The notes under the pieces: generated by a model
Told to the model about the DNA's origin: nothing
The model's input: only the letters and a program-made list of their open reading frames with translations
Database searches by the model: none
Shown here: positions 17,981 to 27,492 of the stretch, piece by piece
Layout: each line of letters opens with the position of its first letter
How positions within the stretch are numbered: position 1 is the stretch's first letter
Program-made: the position numbers and the translations under genes
Assembly (NCBI GenBank): GCA_965279005.1
Contig: CBDIHK010000012.1
Span: forward strand, 62,001-126,000
Source of the DNA: Planctobacterium sp965279005
GTDB taxonomy: Bacteria; Pseudomonadota; Gammaproteobacteria; Enterobacterales; Alteromonadaceae
Length of the DNA: 64,000 nucleotides
Direction of reading: 5' to 3'

Positions 17981-18955
17981 CTACACAGGGATTAATTTTG
18001 TCTGCGTTAGCCCAGTGATAAGCCTTCGGTATTTGGCCTGCGCGACAGATAAGCGTATCAACCGGAACCTTACCTTGGTCGCAGGGCGGCATTGTGCCAG
18101 ATTCCAACAACTAGGCAAAGTAACCGCGCCAATTTTTGCATAACCACCCATGGTCTGTCGGTCATTTAGCAATATTATCGGGTTGCCGTCCCTCGGTAAT
18201 TGTACTGCCCCCAAGGCGGTGGCCTCGGATATTTTTTCGGGTAAGTGGAATGCTTCGGGGTCTAAATTAGCTAGGTTGTTTGGTTGCAAGCGTACACCCA
18301 TCCTATTGCTTTGGGGCGCTATTGAAAATTCATTTTGAAGCAACCAGCGACGCACTGGTTTGGGAAACTCAAAGTAGTGGCAGCAAGGCACAAAACCTAG
18401 CTCCATCCCCACTACGTTGGGAAGGTGTGCGCGAGCTTCTTTAGGCACTTGCAAAGGTAATTGCGGTTGACTTGGGTAAATGGGTAAACAATGCCCTTGC
18501 GTTAGCAGGGCACCGTCTCCAGCAATACCGCCAATCCCTTCCCTGGTGCTTGTTGCCGAGCTGCCTAATACGGCTTTGACTTGTATGCCGCCGCGGATAG
18601 AAACATAGTTCCATGCGCCTTGTACTGGCCGGCCTATTTTAACCATGTCGCCCGGCAGCAAACTGTGGTTCTGCCACATGGGCTTGGCCACACCATTGAT
18701 ACGCAATACCCCATTGGCACCGGTCACCGCTATATTGGTATGCACTGTGCTCTCAAACTGCAAGCCACCAAAGGCTATTTCAATCACCGTGCTATTCGCC
18801 ACGTTGTTTAATAACCGGTTTGCCCAATAGAAGGAGAGGTAATCAGCTGCCCCGGCCTGGGTCACCCCATAGGCCTGTTGCCTGAACCTGCCCCGATCCT
18901 GGAGTGTAGCCAGCATGCCTGGCTTGAGTATGCGTAGCTGCCCTAGTGCTGCCAT
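17981..18955 (-). CDS. pxpC: 5-oxoprolinase subunit PxpC (carboxyltransferase-like)
   Basis: Subunit of the ATP-dependent prokaryotic 5-oxoprolinase, which opens 5-oxoproline (pyroglutamate) to glutamate. At 324 residues it has the family length. Visible family blocks are LKPGMLATLQDRGR (about 9-22), YGVTQAGAADYLSFYWANRLL (given here as its core GAADYLSF), and the C-terminal ILLNDRQTMGGYAKIG (about 255-270). It overlaps pxpB by 13 bp, and pxpA is next upstream, so the three subunits are translated together. Confidence 0.93.
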   Translation of the reverse strand: MAALGQLRILKPGMLATLQDRGRFRQQAYGVTQAGAADYLSFYWANRLLNNVANSTVIEIAFGGLQFESTVHTNIAVTGANGVLRINGVAKPMWQNHSLLPGDMVKIGRPVQGAWNYVSIRGGIQVKAVLGSSATSTREGIGGIAGDGALLTQGHCLPIYPSQPQLPLQVPKEARAHLPNVVGMELGFVPCCHYFEFPKPVRRWLLQNEFSIAPQSNRMGVRLQPNNLANLDPEAFHLPEKISEATALGAVQLPRDGNPIILLNDRQTMGGYAKIGAVTLPSCWNLAQCRPATKVRFRLIRLSVAQAKYRRLITGLTQTKLIPV

Positions 18956-19656
18956 TGGCTACCACCTGGATTCTGGGCCAAATGCTCAAATTCAGCTTTG
19001 TCTATCTGCCTAAACCGGACAGGTGCACCCACTGTAAAAGGAATGGGAGGTTTTACACCGGGGTTAAACAAGTTCAGCGGGCAATTACCAATGATATGCC
19101 AACCACCCGGCGAGGCCTGGGGATACACTGCCGAATATTGGTTGGCAATAGCAATGCTACCGGCGGGCAAACATGTCCTTGGCGTATCCCTCCTGGGCAA
19201 CTGCAGTGTTTGTGGCAGGCCTACTAGATAGGCAAACCCAGGGGCAAAACCAATACTGGCGACCTTATATTGAGCATTGCAATGCAATTCAATGATATCC
19301 GATATTGATAGCCCCAAGCGCCTACTTAATGGCTCCAGGTCAACGCCATAATGCTGGTCATAATAAGCGGGCAGTAGGATAGCCTTGTCCTGGGTTTGGC
19401 AAGCATTTAAAGCTGGAGCGGCATCAAAGATGGCACTTAAGCACTGTTTGATTTGTTGATGGGAGTGAGTGCTGCAGTCATAAAAAACAGTTAAACAGGA
19501 TTCGGCGAGCACCGTTTCTAGCAGCCAGGCTATATCTTGACCGTTTAGGTGCTGTTGCAAAGCCAGTAAATACGCCTGAATATCACCGATATCAATACCC
19601 TCTGCCCTAACCGTTACAGCATCCATGCCTGCGGCTTCAATCCGGTATTTAGCCAT
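18943..19656 (-). CDS. pxpB: 5-oxoprolinase subunit PxpB (KipI-like)
   Basis: A 237-residue allophanate-hydrolase subunit 1 type protein. Characteristic stretches are LPAYYDQHYGVDLEPLS, the loop GFAPGFAYLVGLP and the following LPRRDTPRTCLPAGSIAIA, with SPGGWHIIGNCPLNLF toward the end. In Bacillus the homologue KipI inhibits a sporulation kinase, but together with PxpA and PxpC the role is 5-oxoproline cleavage. The start overlaps the pxpA stop by one base. Confidence 0.93.
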   Translation of the reverse strand: MAKYRIEAAGMDAVTVRAEGIDIGDIQAYLLALQQHLNGQDIAWLLETVLAESCLTVFYDCSTHSHQQIKQCLSAIFDAAPALNACQTQDKAILLPAYYDQHYGVDLEPLSRRLGLSISDIIELHCNAQYKVASIGFAPGFAYLVGLPQTLQLPRRDTPRTCLPAGSIAIANQYSAVYPQASPGGWHIIGNCPLNLFNPGVKPPIPFTVGAPVRFRQIDKAEFEHLAQNPGGSQWQH

Positions 19657-20399
19657 CAGTTGGCCTGCAGGGATTTGCGCAGTTCAGTGGCAATTTCCAA
19701 GGCATTGGCAGTATCGCCGTGTACGCAAAGGGTATCAGCCTGTAATGCGAGTGTTTCGCCACTATCCGCAACAACACCACGGCCACAGATGATACTTTTT
19801 CCTTGTTCGACCGCTTCATTTGTAGCCAATACTGCGCCGGCGTGCTTACGCGGGGTCAAGCGGCCATCGGCAAGGTAGCGGCGGTCAACAAAGGCCTCGA
19901 ATATCACTGGAATAGCATATTTGTGGCTGAGTGCCGTTGAGCTTGAGTTATCACTAAAGCTTTGCAACATCAGCGGCAATGGCCGGTAATAACCCGCTAG
20001 GGCAGAAAACACAGATTCTAAGATAAGCGGATCCCGCATCATGTCGTTATACAATGCACCATGGGGTTTGACGTATGCCAATTCTGAGCCTTCGGAGCGG
20101 GCAATACCCTCTAGCGCTGCAATTTGGTAACACAAAACATCAGCCAATTCACTGGCGCCTAGTTGCATACTGCGCCGGCCAAAACCTTGCATATCAGGAT
20201 AGCCAGGATGCGCGCCAATCGTTGCCCCATATTCAGCGGCCAGCGCTACCGTTTGCCGCATCACACTCGGGTCGCCAGCATGGAAACCACAGGCAATATT
20301 CGCCATGTCAATCAATGGCATAACTTGCTTATCTTGGCCCAGCTGCCACGGACCAAAGGATTCGCCCATATCACAGTTAAGGGTAATGGCTTTAGCCAT
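19656..20399 (-). CDS. pxpA: 5-oxoprolinase subunit PxpA (LamB/YcsF family)
   Basis: A 247-residue protein beginning with the family hallmark LNCDMGESFGPW. Further blocks are NIACGFHAGDPSVMRQ (about 34-49), GAHPGYPDMQGFGRR, YVKPHGALYNDM and FVDRRYLADGRLTPR. PxpA forms the catalytic complex with PxpB and PxpC for ATP-dependent 5-oxoproline hydrolysis in the cytoplasm. It overlaps the upstream hydrolase gene by 8 bp. Confidence 0.95.
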   Translation of the reverse strand: MAKAITLNCDMGESFGPWQLGQDKQVMPLIDMANIACGFHAGDPSVMRQTVALAAEYGATIGAHPGYPDMQGFGRRSMQLGASELADVLCYQIAALEGIARSEGSELAYVKPHGALYNDMMRDPLILESVFSALAGYYRPLPLMLQSFSDNSSSTALSHKYAIPVIFEAFVDRRYLADGRLTPRKHAGAVLATNEAVEQGKSIICGRGVVADSGETLALQADTLCVHGDTANALEIATELRKSLQAN

Positions 20400-21201
20400 G
20401 GTTACCTCCTGTTTGCCAACCTAGGATAGTTTCGCTGATGAGTTTCGCCGTTTGTACCGGTTTTTCTAGGGGGAACATATGCCCCACCCCATGGAACAGG
20501 TGGTGCTGCATGCCCGGGTGGCGTACCAGGAAACGCCGCACTAACCGGGGGAAACAGACGTTGGAATGCTGCGCAGTGATCAGTTTAGCGGGGCATTGCA
20601 CCTGCTGGTCGAACTGGTGGATATTGTGTGGGATGTGCCGGAACAACTGTGTTTCCACGGCGACTTCGTAAACCAAGCGCGTCCCCTGCTGCTCTTTTTT
20701 GGTGGCGGCCCTGACGTAATCGGCCAAACAATCTGGATCGAAATAGCGGAACAAGGCCTTGGGCTTGAAGTAATCAAGCACATCTTCACCCTCAGTCCAA
20801 TAGGATTTGCGGTTCTTTGACTTGCCACTGGGCACAAATTTGTCAATGAAAGGTGTTTTTTTCAAGACCCTAAACAAAGGCGAGGCAAGGCCACTCATTA
20901 TGGGCGGATCCATCATGATCAGACCTTTAAACAATTCGGGCCTTTGGCAACATGCCATAAAGGAGATCACGCCGCCAAATGAATGCCCCACCGCCACTAC
21001 TTTTCCACCAGCACTGTTCTGTTCCACAAAATCAACCAGTTCTTGGACTTGGTTTTGCCAGTTGTCCGACAAAGGGTACCTGGGATCATGGCCAAACTTG
21101 TCCTTAGCGATGATGTCAAAACCACTGGGCAAGTGCTGCCACAATTTGCGGTAGCTTTGTGCCGGAAACCCATTGGCATGGGCAAAGTGCAAAATGGTCA
21201 A
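20392..21201 (-). CDS. Alpha/beta hydrolase of unknown substrate
   Basis: A 269-residue serine-hydrolase-fold protein. The oxyanion region HFAHANGFPAQSY is at the N-terminus, the nucleophile elbow VGHSFGG is near residue 93, and the likely catalytic histidine is in HGVGHMFPLEKP near residue 250. It overlaps the AraC-type regulator gene by 4 bp (ATGA) and pxpA by 8 bp, so it belongs to the same operon. It may act on an ester or amide that feeds 5-oxoproline, or on fatty esters related to the divergent alkane oxidation; I cannot choose from sequence. Confidence 0.8.
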   Translation of the reverse strand: MTILHFAHANGFPAQSYRKLWQHLPSGFDIIAKDKFGHDPRYPLSDNWQNQVQELVDFVEQNSAGGKVVAVGHSFGGVISFMACCQRPELFKGLIMMDPPIMSGLASPLFRVLKKTPFIDKFVPSGKSKNRKSYWTEGEDVLDYFKPKALFRYFDPDCLADYVRAATKKEQQGTRLVYEVAVETQLFRHIPHNIHQFDQQVQCPAKLITAQHSNVCFPRLVRRFLVRHPGMQHHLFHGVGHMFPLEKPVQTAKLISETILGWQTGGNHG

Positions 21202-22235
21202 GGTAACTCCTTGCTAAATTGGGTATGGCTTTGCTGTTTGTATTGTTGCGGGGTTAAGCCTTCCCACTGCTTAAAAGCGCGTCGGAAGTTGGCAACATTG
21301 TCATATCCCAGCAAATCACTGATTTGTGCCACAGTATACAACGAGTCAGATAAATACTGTTTCGCCAGCTTCGCTTTTACTGCATGTAAAATTTCTCGAT
21401 AACTTGTACCTTCTGCCGTCAAGCGTCGGTGTAAAGTGCGGCTAGTGATGCAAAGCTTGCCCGCAATCGTTTCTAAATCTGGGAACAAGTGCCTCTCTTG
21501 GTACAGCAATTGGTAAATCTTCTCGCTAACGTTATGCTCCCAACACAAATCCTGCAACGCCTGTAGTTGCTGCTCAAATCGTTTCCGGGCAGCGGCCAAG
21601 GCAATGGGGTCATCATTGGCAAAGTGTTGGTGCAAACTACCGGCGTCCAATGTTAAGCAGCACCTCTGCGCGCCAAACTCAATTGGGCAGTCAAAATATT
21701 CCAGATAGACCTTGGCATAACCGGGTGCTGCAAAATCTAATTGTAACTGGGTAAATTTCGCCGAGCCTTGGGTCAGGAACATCACTAGGTTGTAGACGGA
21801 TAAAAACGCCGATTCTACAAATGACCGGTACACTAGGCCAATGTATTGGGGCACGTCGAACACCAACTGCACCCGGTCGTCCGATTGCGATACTTCCGCT
21901 TTGATAATTGGGCTTCGGGTTTGCAAATAACGTTGCAGCACCTCCAGGGCGTGTGACAAATCGCGGCAATTAAGCAGGGAATACCCCAACAAGCCGTGGC
22001 TACCAATGCTCAATTTGGCACCCACCATCAAACCAATCTCTGGTTTGTTTGATAAGGCAACCGCACTATTGAGTAATTCTAGGTATTGGTTTACCGCTAG
22101 GTAACTGCCCTCGTGCATAATTTGCCCCGCTTCCACACCAGCCTGGCGCAACCAGGCTTCGCTATCGACACCGAGCGTCTGTAATACTTGCATGAGTTGG
22201 GGCAAATAAAACACAGGCACCTTTGTTATTAACAC
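21198..22235 (-). CDS. AraC-family regulator (arabinose-binding-like N-terminus)
   Basis: A 345-residue transcription regulator. The first about 200 residues resemble the Arabinose_bd domain found in OruR and related regulators (LGVDSEAWLRQAGVEAG, then LGYSLLNCRDLSHALEVL). The C-terminal 90 residues hold two helix-turn-helix motifs (LETIAGKLCITSRTLHRRL, then VAQISDLLGYDNVANFRRAF). It is divergent from alkB with a 152-bp spacer. AraC-type regulators such as Acinetobacter AlkR control alkane hydroxylase genes, so control of alkB is a reasonable inference; control of its own operon is equally possible. Confidence 0.9.
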   Translation of the reverse strand: MLITKVPVFYLPQLMQVLQTLGVDSEAWLRQAGVEAGQIMHEGSYLAVNQYLELLNSAVALSNKPEIGLMVGAKLSIGSHGLLGYSLLNCRDLSHALEVLQRYLQTRSPIIKAEVSQSDDRVQLVFDVPQYIGLVYRSFVESAFLSVYNLVMFLTQGSAKFTQLQLDFAAPGYAKVYLEYFDCPIEFGAQRCCLTLDAGSLHQHFANDDPIALAAARKRFEQQLQALQDLCWEHNVSEKIYQLLYQERHLFPDLETIAGKLCITSRTLHRRLTAEGTSYREILHAVKAKLAKQYLSDSLYTVAQISDLLGYDNVANFRRAFKQWEGLTPQQYKQQSHTQFSKELP

Positions 22236-22387
22236 AACACACCCTGGCCATAAAATGATTTACACCTGACAACTTATCGAACCTATTCTTTTTGTCAATA
22301 AATGACCCTAAAAATGTCAGTTATTACCTCCCACCTACACGGCAAGCCCATTTAGACTGGCTTAAAAACAGGGCTGGGTGACAGGGC
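22236..22387. promoter_or_regulatory. Divergent promoter region between AraC regulator and alkB
   Basis: The 152-bp spacer must hold both promoters. Three loosely related elements TGACAACTTATCGA (about 22267), TGTCAATAAATGAC (about 22293) and TGTCAGTTATTACC (about 22315) recur and could be half-sites for the regulator. The similarity is weak and a chance origin is possible. Confidence 0.3.
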
Positions 22388-23491
22388 ATGCATTACCTCA
22401 AATTTTTCTTATTTCATTTACTGGGTATTGTTACTATTTTATCGATAGCACTAGGCGGTACCTGGTTATTCGTTGGCTACCTGGGATTAATTGCCTTTAT
22501 GGTATTAGGCGACCTTTGCCTGGGCGTCGATGATTCCATCCCCAAGCCCAAATCCAAATGGCTTTACAATCTGCAGCTTTGGCTTGCATTACCTTTAGTA
22601 GCTGCGTTAATTGTCGTTTGTTTGAAGAAATTTGGCACCGATGGAACAGAACTATCCGGCATACTGGCGAAACCAGAGGGCGGCATTTATTGGCTGGAGT
22701 TTATTATCTCCGTCTTTTTCGCCGGACTACTAATCAGTACTTTGGGCACAGTAACGGCCCATGAACTAGTACACAGAAAATGGGGCTGTATTTCACACTC
22801 TATAGGTCGATGGTTGCTAGCCTTTAGCCTCGACAGTAACTTTGCCATTGAACACGTGTTTGGACACCACATTAATATCGCCACAGACAAAGACCCTGCC
22901 AGTGCTCCCAGGGGGAGGACCGTTTACGAACATATCTGGCGTTCAACTGTGGATGGCAATGCAAGTGCATGGCGCATTGAACAAAAGCGTTTAGATAAAG
23001 CAGGGCTGAGCCTCTATTCCTGGCATAACCGCTTTCTATTGGGCGTATTGCAAAGTATTTTACTCCTGGTGTTAGCCTTTTTCGCAGCAGGCTGGACGGG
23101 GCTGTTGTTTTTTGTTTTAACCGGACTGGTAGCTAAATCTATGCTGGAGGTAGTGAACTATATGGAACACTATGGATTGGTAAGGGTTCCAGGTAAAAGG
23201 GTATTCCCGCGCCATTCTTGGAACACCAATACCAAAATCAGCTCGTGGGCCATGTTCAACTTAACAAGGCATGCCCACCACCATGCCAATGCCAATGTGC
23301 CATTCCAAAACCTAAAACCGTTTCCAGATGCCCCTAGTATGCCTAGTGGCTACTTAGGCACTATGTTTGTCACTCTGCTGCCTCCGCTGTGGTTTAAGAT
23401 CATGCATCCCAAGCTTGCCCATTGGGACTGCAACTATGCTAGCGAAGAAGAAAAGCGGCTACTTGAACAGCAAGGGAAACTTATGGGGTGA
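22388..23491 (+). CDS. alkB: Alkane 1-monooxygenase, AlkB type
   Basis: A 367-residue integral-membrane diiron enzyme that hydroxylates the terminal carbon of medium-chain alkanes or similar hydrophobic compounds. The histidine boxes are HELVHRK (about residue 124), EHVFGHH (about 154), NYMEHYGL (about 257) and RHAHHHANA (about 294). Several membrane helices occupy residues 5-45, 58-78, 103-122 and 210-245. Rubredoxin and rubredoxin reductase genes are not in the window. Regulation by the divergent AraC-type protein is likely. Confidence 0.93.
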   Translation: MHYLKFFLFHLLGIVTILSIALGGTWLFVGYLGLIAFMVLGDLCLGVDDSIPKPKSKWLYNLQLWLALPLVAALIVVCLKKFGTDGTELSGILAKPEGGIYWLEFIISVFFAGLLISTLGTVTAHELVHRKWGCISHSIGRWLLAFSLDSNFAIEHVFGHHINIATDKDPASAPRGRTVYEHIWRSTVDGNASAWRIEQKRLDKAGLSLYSWHNRFLLGVLQSILLLVLAFFAAGWTGLLFFVLTGLVAKSMLEVVNYMEHYGLVRVPGKRVFPRHSWNTNTKISSWAMFNLTRHAHHHANANVPFQNLKPFPDAPSMPSGYLGTMFVTLLPPLWFKIMHPKLAHWDCNYASEEEKRLLEQQGKLMG

Positions 23492-23605
23492 TCCCGCTCC
23501 GGCAATAAAACTAAGATATAGCAGTTGACTCTAATGACATCCGTTGCAATTTTGCCTAACTCCCCAACTTATAGAGGTAAGTAGCATTTTGGAATACCCT
23601 AACGC

Positions 23606-24352
23606 ATGTCATCGAAACCAGGCACTAGCTTAAAGCAATCAATGAAGCCCGCCTTTGCGTTTGTCATTTTACTTTGGCTAATAAAGTCGTTTGAAGTTTT
23701 GTTTAATATGCCGCTGCAAGGCTTTGGCGTTTATCCAGGGGAATTACTGGGCACCATTGGGATCTTTACTGGCCCGCTGATCCATGGCTCTTACGAACAC
23801 CTACTCAGCAATAGCTTGCCTTTATTATTGCTAGTCACAGCCCTGTTTTATGGTTACCCCAAATCCAAATGGAAAGTATCCATCATTGTATGGTTAGGCG
23901 GTGGTTTGGGTACTTGGTTATTTGCCAGGGAAGCCTACCATTTTGGCGCAAGTGGCCTTACCCACGGTTTATTTTTCTTTTTATTGTTAGCTAGCATCTT
24001 ACGCCGCGACAAACGTTCAGTTGTTTTGATGATGATTGCGTTTTTTATGTATGGCGGCATGACGCTTAGTATCTTACCGCAACAGCCAGGTATATCCTTT
24101 GAATACCACCTATTTGGTGCCATTTCCGGCTTGGTTTCCGCCCTTTTGTTCTTCCGCAAGGATCCCGTGTTTGAGGAGCCTAAATACGCCTGGGAGAATG
24201 AACAAGAGCGGCAAAATACAGCTGAATACGATACTGATGACCTTATTGGCGACGAATGGAAACTAGGCCAAGATGAGGTAGATAGCGAAAATACAACGAC
24301 CAACAACACTTCCAATTCAATACCATTTCCTGGTAGAAAGGATTTTCACTAA
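23606..24352 (+). CDS. Rhomboid-family intramembrane serine protease
   Basis: A 248-residue membrane protein with about six hydrophobic segments between residues 15 and 190. The catalytic motif GASGLTHG is near residue 115, a conserved HGSYEHLLSN block follows the first loop, and the second catalytic histidine is in EYHLFGAISG near residue 170. The last 60 residues are acidic and hydrophilic (cytoplasmic tail). Substrates are unknown. The GNAT gene starts 18 bp downstream and is probably co-transcribed. Confidence 0.9.
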   Translation: MSSKPGTSLKQSMKPAFAFVILLWLIKSFEVLFNMPLQGFGVYPGELLGTIGIFTGPLIHGSYEHLLSNSLPLLLLVTALFYGYPKSKWKVSIIVWLGGGLGTWLFAREAYHFGASGLTHGLFFFLLLASILRRDKRSVVLMMIAFFMYGGMTLSILPQQPGISFEYHLFGAISGLVSALLFFRKDPVFEEPKYAWENEQERQNTAEYDTDDLIGDEWKLGQDEVDSENTTTNNTSNSIPFPGRKDFH

Positions 24353-24370
24353 CTAGCGGCTAAACATCCC

Positions 24371-24865
24371 ATGGTCACAATCCGAGAATTTGCTAAAGAC
24401 GATTTCCCCTCAGTCAAACGCATTTACCAAGAAGGTATTGATACCGGCAACGCTACATTCCAAACAAAGGCCAAAGATTGGTTAGAGTGGGATGCTGGCC
24501 TGCTTCAACATTCACGCCTTATCGCATCTGACCGAGTGTCAATTATTGCTTGGGCAGGCTTATCTGCAGTCTCTAGCCGTTGTGTTTATGCCGGTGTCGC
24601 AGAAGTCACAATTTATGTATCGGCCGCTGCACGCGGAAAAGGCGTGGGCAAAGTACTGTTATCCGCGTTGGTTGAATCATCGGAAAAGCACGGAATTTGG
24701 TCGCTAAAAGCAGGTATCTTCCCCGAAAACCAAGCCAGCATTCACTTGCATGAGCTATGCGGTTTTAAAATTTTGGGCGTGCAAGACAAGCTCGGCAAGA
24801 TGGCTGGCACCTGGCGGGATGTGGTGTTGATGGAAAGGCGCAGCAAAACTGTGGGCGTGGATTAA
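24371..24865 (+). CDS. GNAT-family N-acetyltransferase
   Basis: A 164-residue acetyltransferase resembling the phosphinothricin/methionine-sulfone acetyltransferase group (pat/bar/MnaT). Family blocks are IYQEGIDTGNATF (about 17-29), VAEVTIYVSAAARGKGVGKVLL (acetyl-CoA loop RGKGVGK near 90), AGIFPENQASIHLHELCGF and GTWRDVVLMER. Such proteins often detoxify amino-acid analogues. The start ATG lies 18 bp after the rhomboid gene. Confidence 0.9.
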   Translation: MVTIREFAKDDFPSVKRIYQEGIDTGNATFQTKAKDWLEWDAGLLQHSRLIASDRVSIIAWAGLSAVSSRCVYAGVAEVTIYVSAAARGKGVGKVLLSALVESSEKHGIWSLKAGIFPENQASIHLHELCGFKILGVQDKLGKMAGTWRDVVLMERRSKTVGVD

Positions 24866-24907
24866 CTGCTACAGTGCAATTTTCGATACTGGCCGCATCT
24901 CAGTTTT

Positions 24908-26947
24908 TTAAAGTGACTTTCTCACCGAAAAAAACATGCCTGCTCCAGCCTGGGGTAAGTCATTTAGGATATTAAATGCTGAAGGATCAACAACCGGTTC
25001 ACTGGGCTCCCTAATATCCTCATCAAATACATTTTTTCCGCTAACTTGTGCCGTTAACCCTATTGACGGTATGTGGTATCGAAGCGAAACATCAAAATAC
25101 GAATAACTTGATAGGTTGTCCCTGATGTCCAACTGCTGTCTTTTTTGTTCACCAATATAAGTTCCAGCGATGTGGAGGTTGATGTTGTCAGACAATTTCC
25201 AGTTGCCACGCAGGCTGCCCTGGTGGTTGGGCGCATCCCCTACGTCTGCATCAGCAATTTTGTCTTCGTTCGTAAAGTATGCATAGTGGCCAGATAGGTT
25301 AAATGCATTGTTAACCTGGTAATCAAATTCAAACTCGATGCCATATCCTTGCTGTTCACCGGCATTGGTAAACTGGAAAGAGGCGTTGTCCAATGGCACA
25401 GTGGTCAGCAAGTCCGTCACTTGGTAGCTAAAAACATTAAAGCCCACATAAAGCTTGAAATTTGGACGATAGCTAAATGCTAAATCAAACGTCCTTATAT
25501 TTTCCGGCTCCAAATTCGGGTCACCCAAAGAGGCCGGATTATTCACTGCGTATAGCTCTACAAATGCGGGTGCCCTAAACCCTTCACCGTACAAAAGCTT
25601 GGTAGTCAGTTTTGGATTCGTCTTCCAGACAAGCGCCGCCCTTGGATTGAATGTAGAACCAAAGCCAGAATAGTTGTCATAGCGCAGCCCCAACGTCGCG
25701 CCTAAATCCTGGCTCAAGTCGATTTCGTCTTGGATATAGAGGTAATGGTTTTGCCTATCTTTTTCTGGTAAAAACACTTCGTCGGGATTGTCGCTTACGT
25801 CTAGTAAACCGTCTTTAGGTGATAAATCGTTGTTAAAGTTTTTTCTTTCCCTGACTTCATACATGTCAGTATATTGGTAGCCTAAACCAACGGTAATTAA
25901 GTGTTTTTTAAAACCATTGTAGGTACTTTTTAGTTCAGCCTTAGCTGTGTATTCTGAATATTCAGGCTCCCCAATTAAACCATCGGGCGGATAGACCAAT
26001 GGCGGCAACAGGAATGGGCTCCGCTCTACCGTTTGCTTATTTTTCATATAGTTAAGCGTAACTTCCGTTGCAACATTGGGGAACCAGCCCGCACTATGAT
26101 ACGTCGCGCTAGCCAGCACTTTTTCTGTACCCCACAAGCCATTTTGGTCTAATGTTTCCAATAGCCCCTGCCCAGAACCTACGTCATGCCGGCTTTGCAA
26201 ACCAATTTTAAAGTGCCAATTTTCATTGTTGGTGTTAAAGAAGAGATCGGTATTCTTGTATTCAACGTTAACCGGACCCGTGATCCCCAGCCCATCGGTA
26301 AGCTTTTCTTTATGGCCATCTGATCCCATATATTCAATGGACAAAGCAGATTTCCATTGCCCTTGTGCAAAGGCTAAATTAGTCCAAGCATTGTAGGTAT
26401 CGAAACTACCTGCGGAAATCCCCACAACATTGCTGCGAATATCCTGGTGCTTCTTAGTAATGATATTGATGACACCTGAAAAGGCATCGGCACCATAGAG
26501 GGCCGAACCTGGTCCTCTCAGAACCTCAATCCTGGCAATCGCCTGGATCGGGTACTCACCCCAAATGTTGTTTGAATCGCCATCAAACGCACTTTTTAAT
26601 GAAATACCATCCACTAAAATAAGCGCTTGGGGCGCTACAGTTGAAGTAATCCCCCTGAAAATAAACTTCGGGCCGTACAAAAAAGTACTTCTGGATACAT
26701 GCAGGCCAGGCACAGTTTCCAACACTTCGGCTAGGTTCCTCGCGCCCATATTTTCGATTTGCTTTGCAGTTATCACAGATGCGATTGCAGGTGCTTCCGA
26801 TAGTGTTTTTTGCGTCCCTGTTGCTATTTCCACTTTGAGCATTTCATCCAAGCTCATTGCGAGTAATTCTTTCACTTTTGTAGAATCTTGGGCATGCGCA
26901 GTACAACTTATCAATGCCACAACAACCGCAGTATAACTTTTATTCAT
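24908..26947 (-). CDS. TonB-dependent outer-membrane receptor
   Basis: A 22-strand-barrel-type receptor of about 679 residues. I start it at the ATG at 26947 because this gives a clean signal peptide (MNKSYTAVVVALISCTAHA); the frame is open nine codons further. The plug domain is clear: EAPAIASVITAKQIENMG, then VPGLHVSRS and GSALYGADAFSGVINIITK. The C-terminus ends in the aromatic-type barrel strand GAGMFFSVRKSL. The substrate is not identifiable (iron complex, cobalamin or other). No Fur box is visible upstream, and an IS110 remnant lies just upstream. Confidence 0.92.
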   Translation of the reverse strand: MNKSYTAVVVALISCTAHAQDSTKVKELLAMSLDEMLKVEIATGTQKTLSEAPAIASVITAKQIENMGARNLAEVLETVPGLHVSRSTFLYGPKFIFRGITSTVAPQALILVDGISLKSAFDGDSNNIWGEYPIQAIARIEVLRGPGSALYGADAFSGVINIITKKHQDIRSNVVGISAGSFDTYNAWTNLAFAQGQWKSALSIEYMGSDGHKEKLTDGLGITGPVNVEYKNTDLFFNTNNENWHFKIGLQSRHDVGSGQGLLETLDQNGLWGTEKVLASATYHSAGWFPNVATEVTLNYMKNKQTVERSPFLLPPLVYPPDGLIGEPEYSEYTAKAELKSTYNGFKKHLITVGLGYQYTDMYEVRERKNFNNDLSPKDGLLDVSDNPDEVFLPEKDRQNHYLYIQDEIDLSQDLGATLGLRYDNYSGFGSTFNPRAALVWKTNPKLTTKLLYGEGFRAPAFVELYAVNNPASLGDPNLEPENIRTFDLAFSYRPNFKLYVGFNVFSYQVTDLLTTVPLDNASFQFTNAGEQQGYGIEFEFDYQVNNAFNLSGHYAYFTNEDKIADADVGDAPNHQGSLRGNWKLSDNINLHIAGTYIGEQKRQQLDIRDNLSSYSYFDVSLRYHIPSIGLTAQVSGKNVFDEDIREPSEPVVDPSAFNILNDLPQAGAGMFFSVRKSL

Positions 26948-27195
26948 AGTGTGCAAATTACCACCAAAACTCATAAATTAATCAACTAAACGGATAGATA
27001 ACCAACAAGGAAAAACTAACGCTATTACTTGATGTTAGATTGTAAAAGAGAGCTGTCAATAACAGGCATTGCCCTATCACTGCGACCATAACACGGGCGA
27101 GATGCAATTGTGGCCGGCAATTGTTGATGGGCGAACCAAGTATTGGAAACCTGAGAATTGGGCAGTGAATTTGGTACCCGTTCAGCAGCCGCCAT

Positions 27196-27492
27196 ATGGC
27201 CGCCTGGCTGTGCCTTGTCCCCCGGCAGCATAGTACCGGGGATAAAACCCGCTTATTGGGTATCACCAAAAGGGGGAATACGTACCTGCGTACCCAGCTA
27301 ATCAATGGTGCCAGGGTGGCCCTAAGGCATATTGCTGGGAAACAGGATAAGGTCAGCAAGTGGTGCCGTGGCTGCCTGGGGCGCATGAACTTCAACAAGG
27401 CTTGTGTGGCACTGGCCAATAAGATGGCACGCATGGCCTGGGCGATGCTGCGCCATGGGACAAATTACCTTGAACAAAAAGCGGTAGCCTAA
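27196..27492 (+). pseudogene. IS110-family transposase remnant (C-terminal third)
   Basis: About 98 codons encode the C-terminal Transposase_20 region of IS110 transposases: AAWLCLVPRQHSTGDKTRL, then LGITKRGNTYLRTQLINGAR and ARMAWAMLRHGTNYL. The match extends a few codons upstream (PFSSRH), after which the frame is broken, and the N-terminal RuvC-like catalytic part is missing. The element is therefore dead. The flanking sequence 26990-27195 may contain decayed parts of the same element but is not readable. Confidence 0.85.

Noticed and set aside
24908..26947. Fur-regulated siderophore receptor
   Set aside because: No Fur-box-like sequence is visible upstream and no siderophore genes are near; the substrate is left open.
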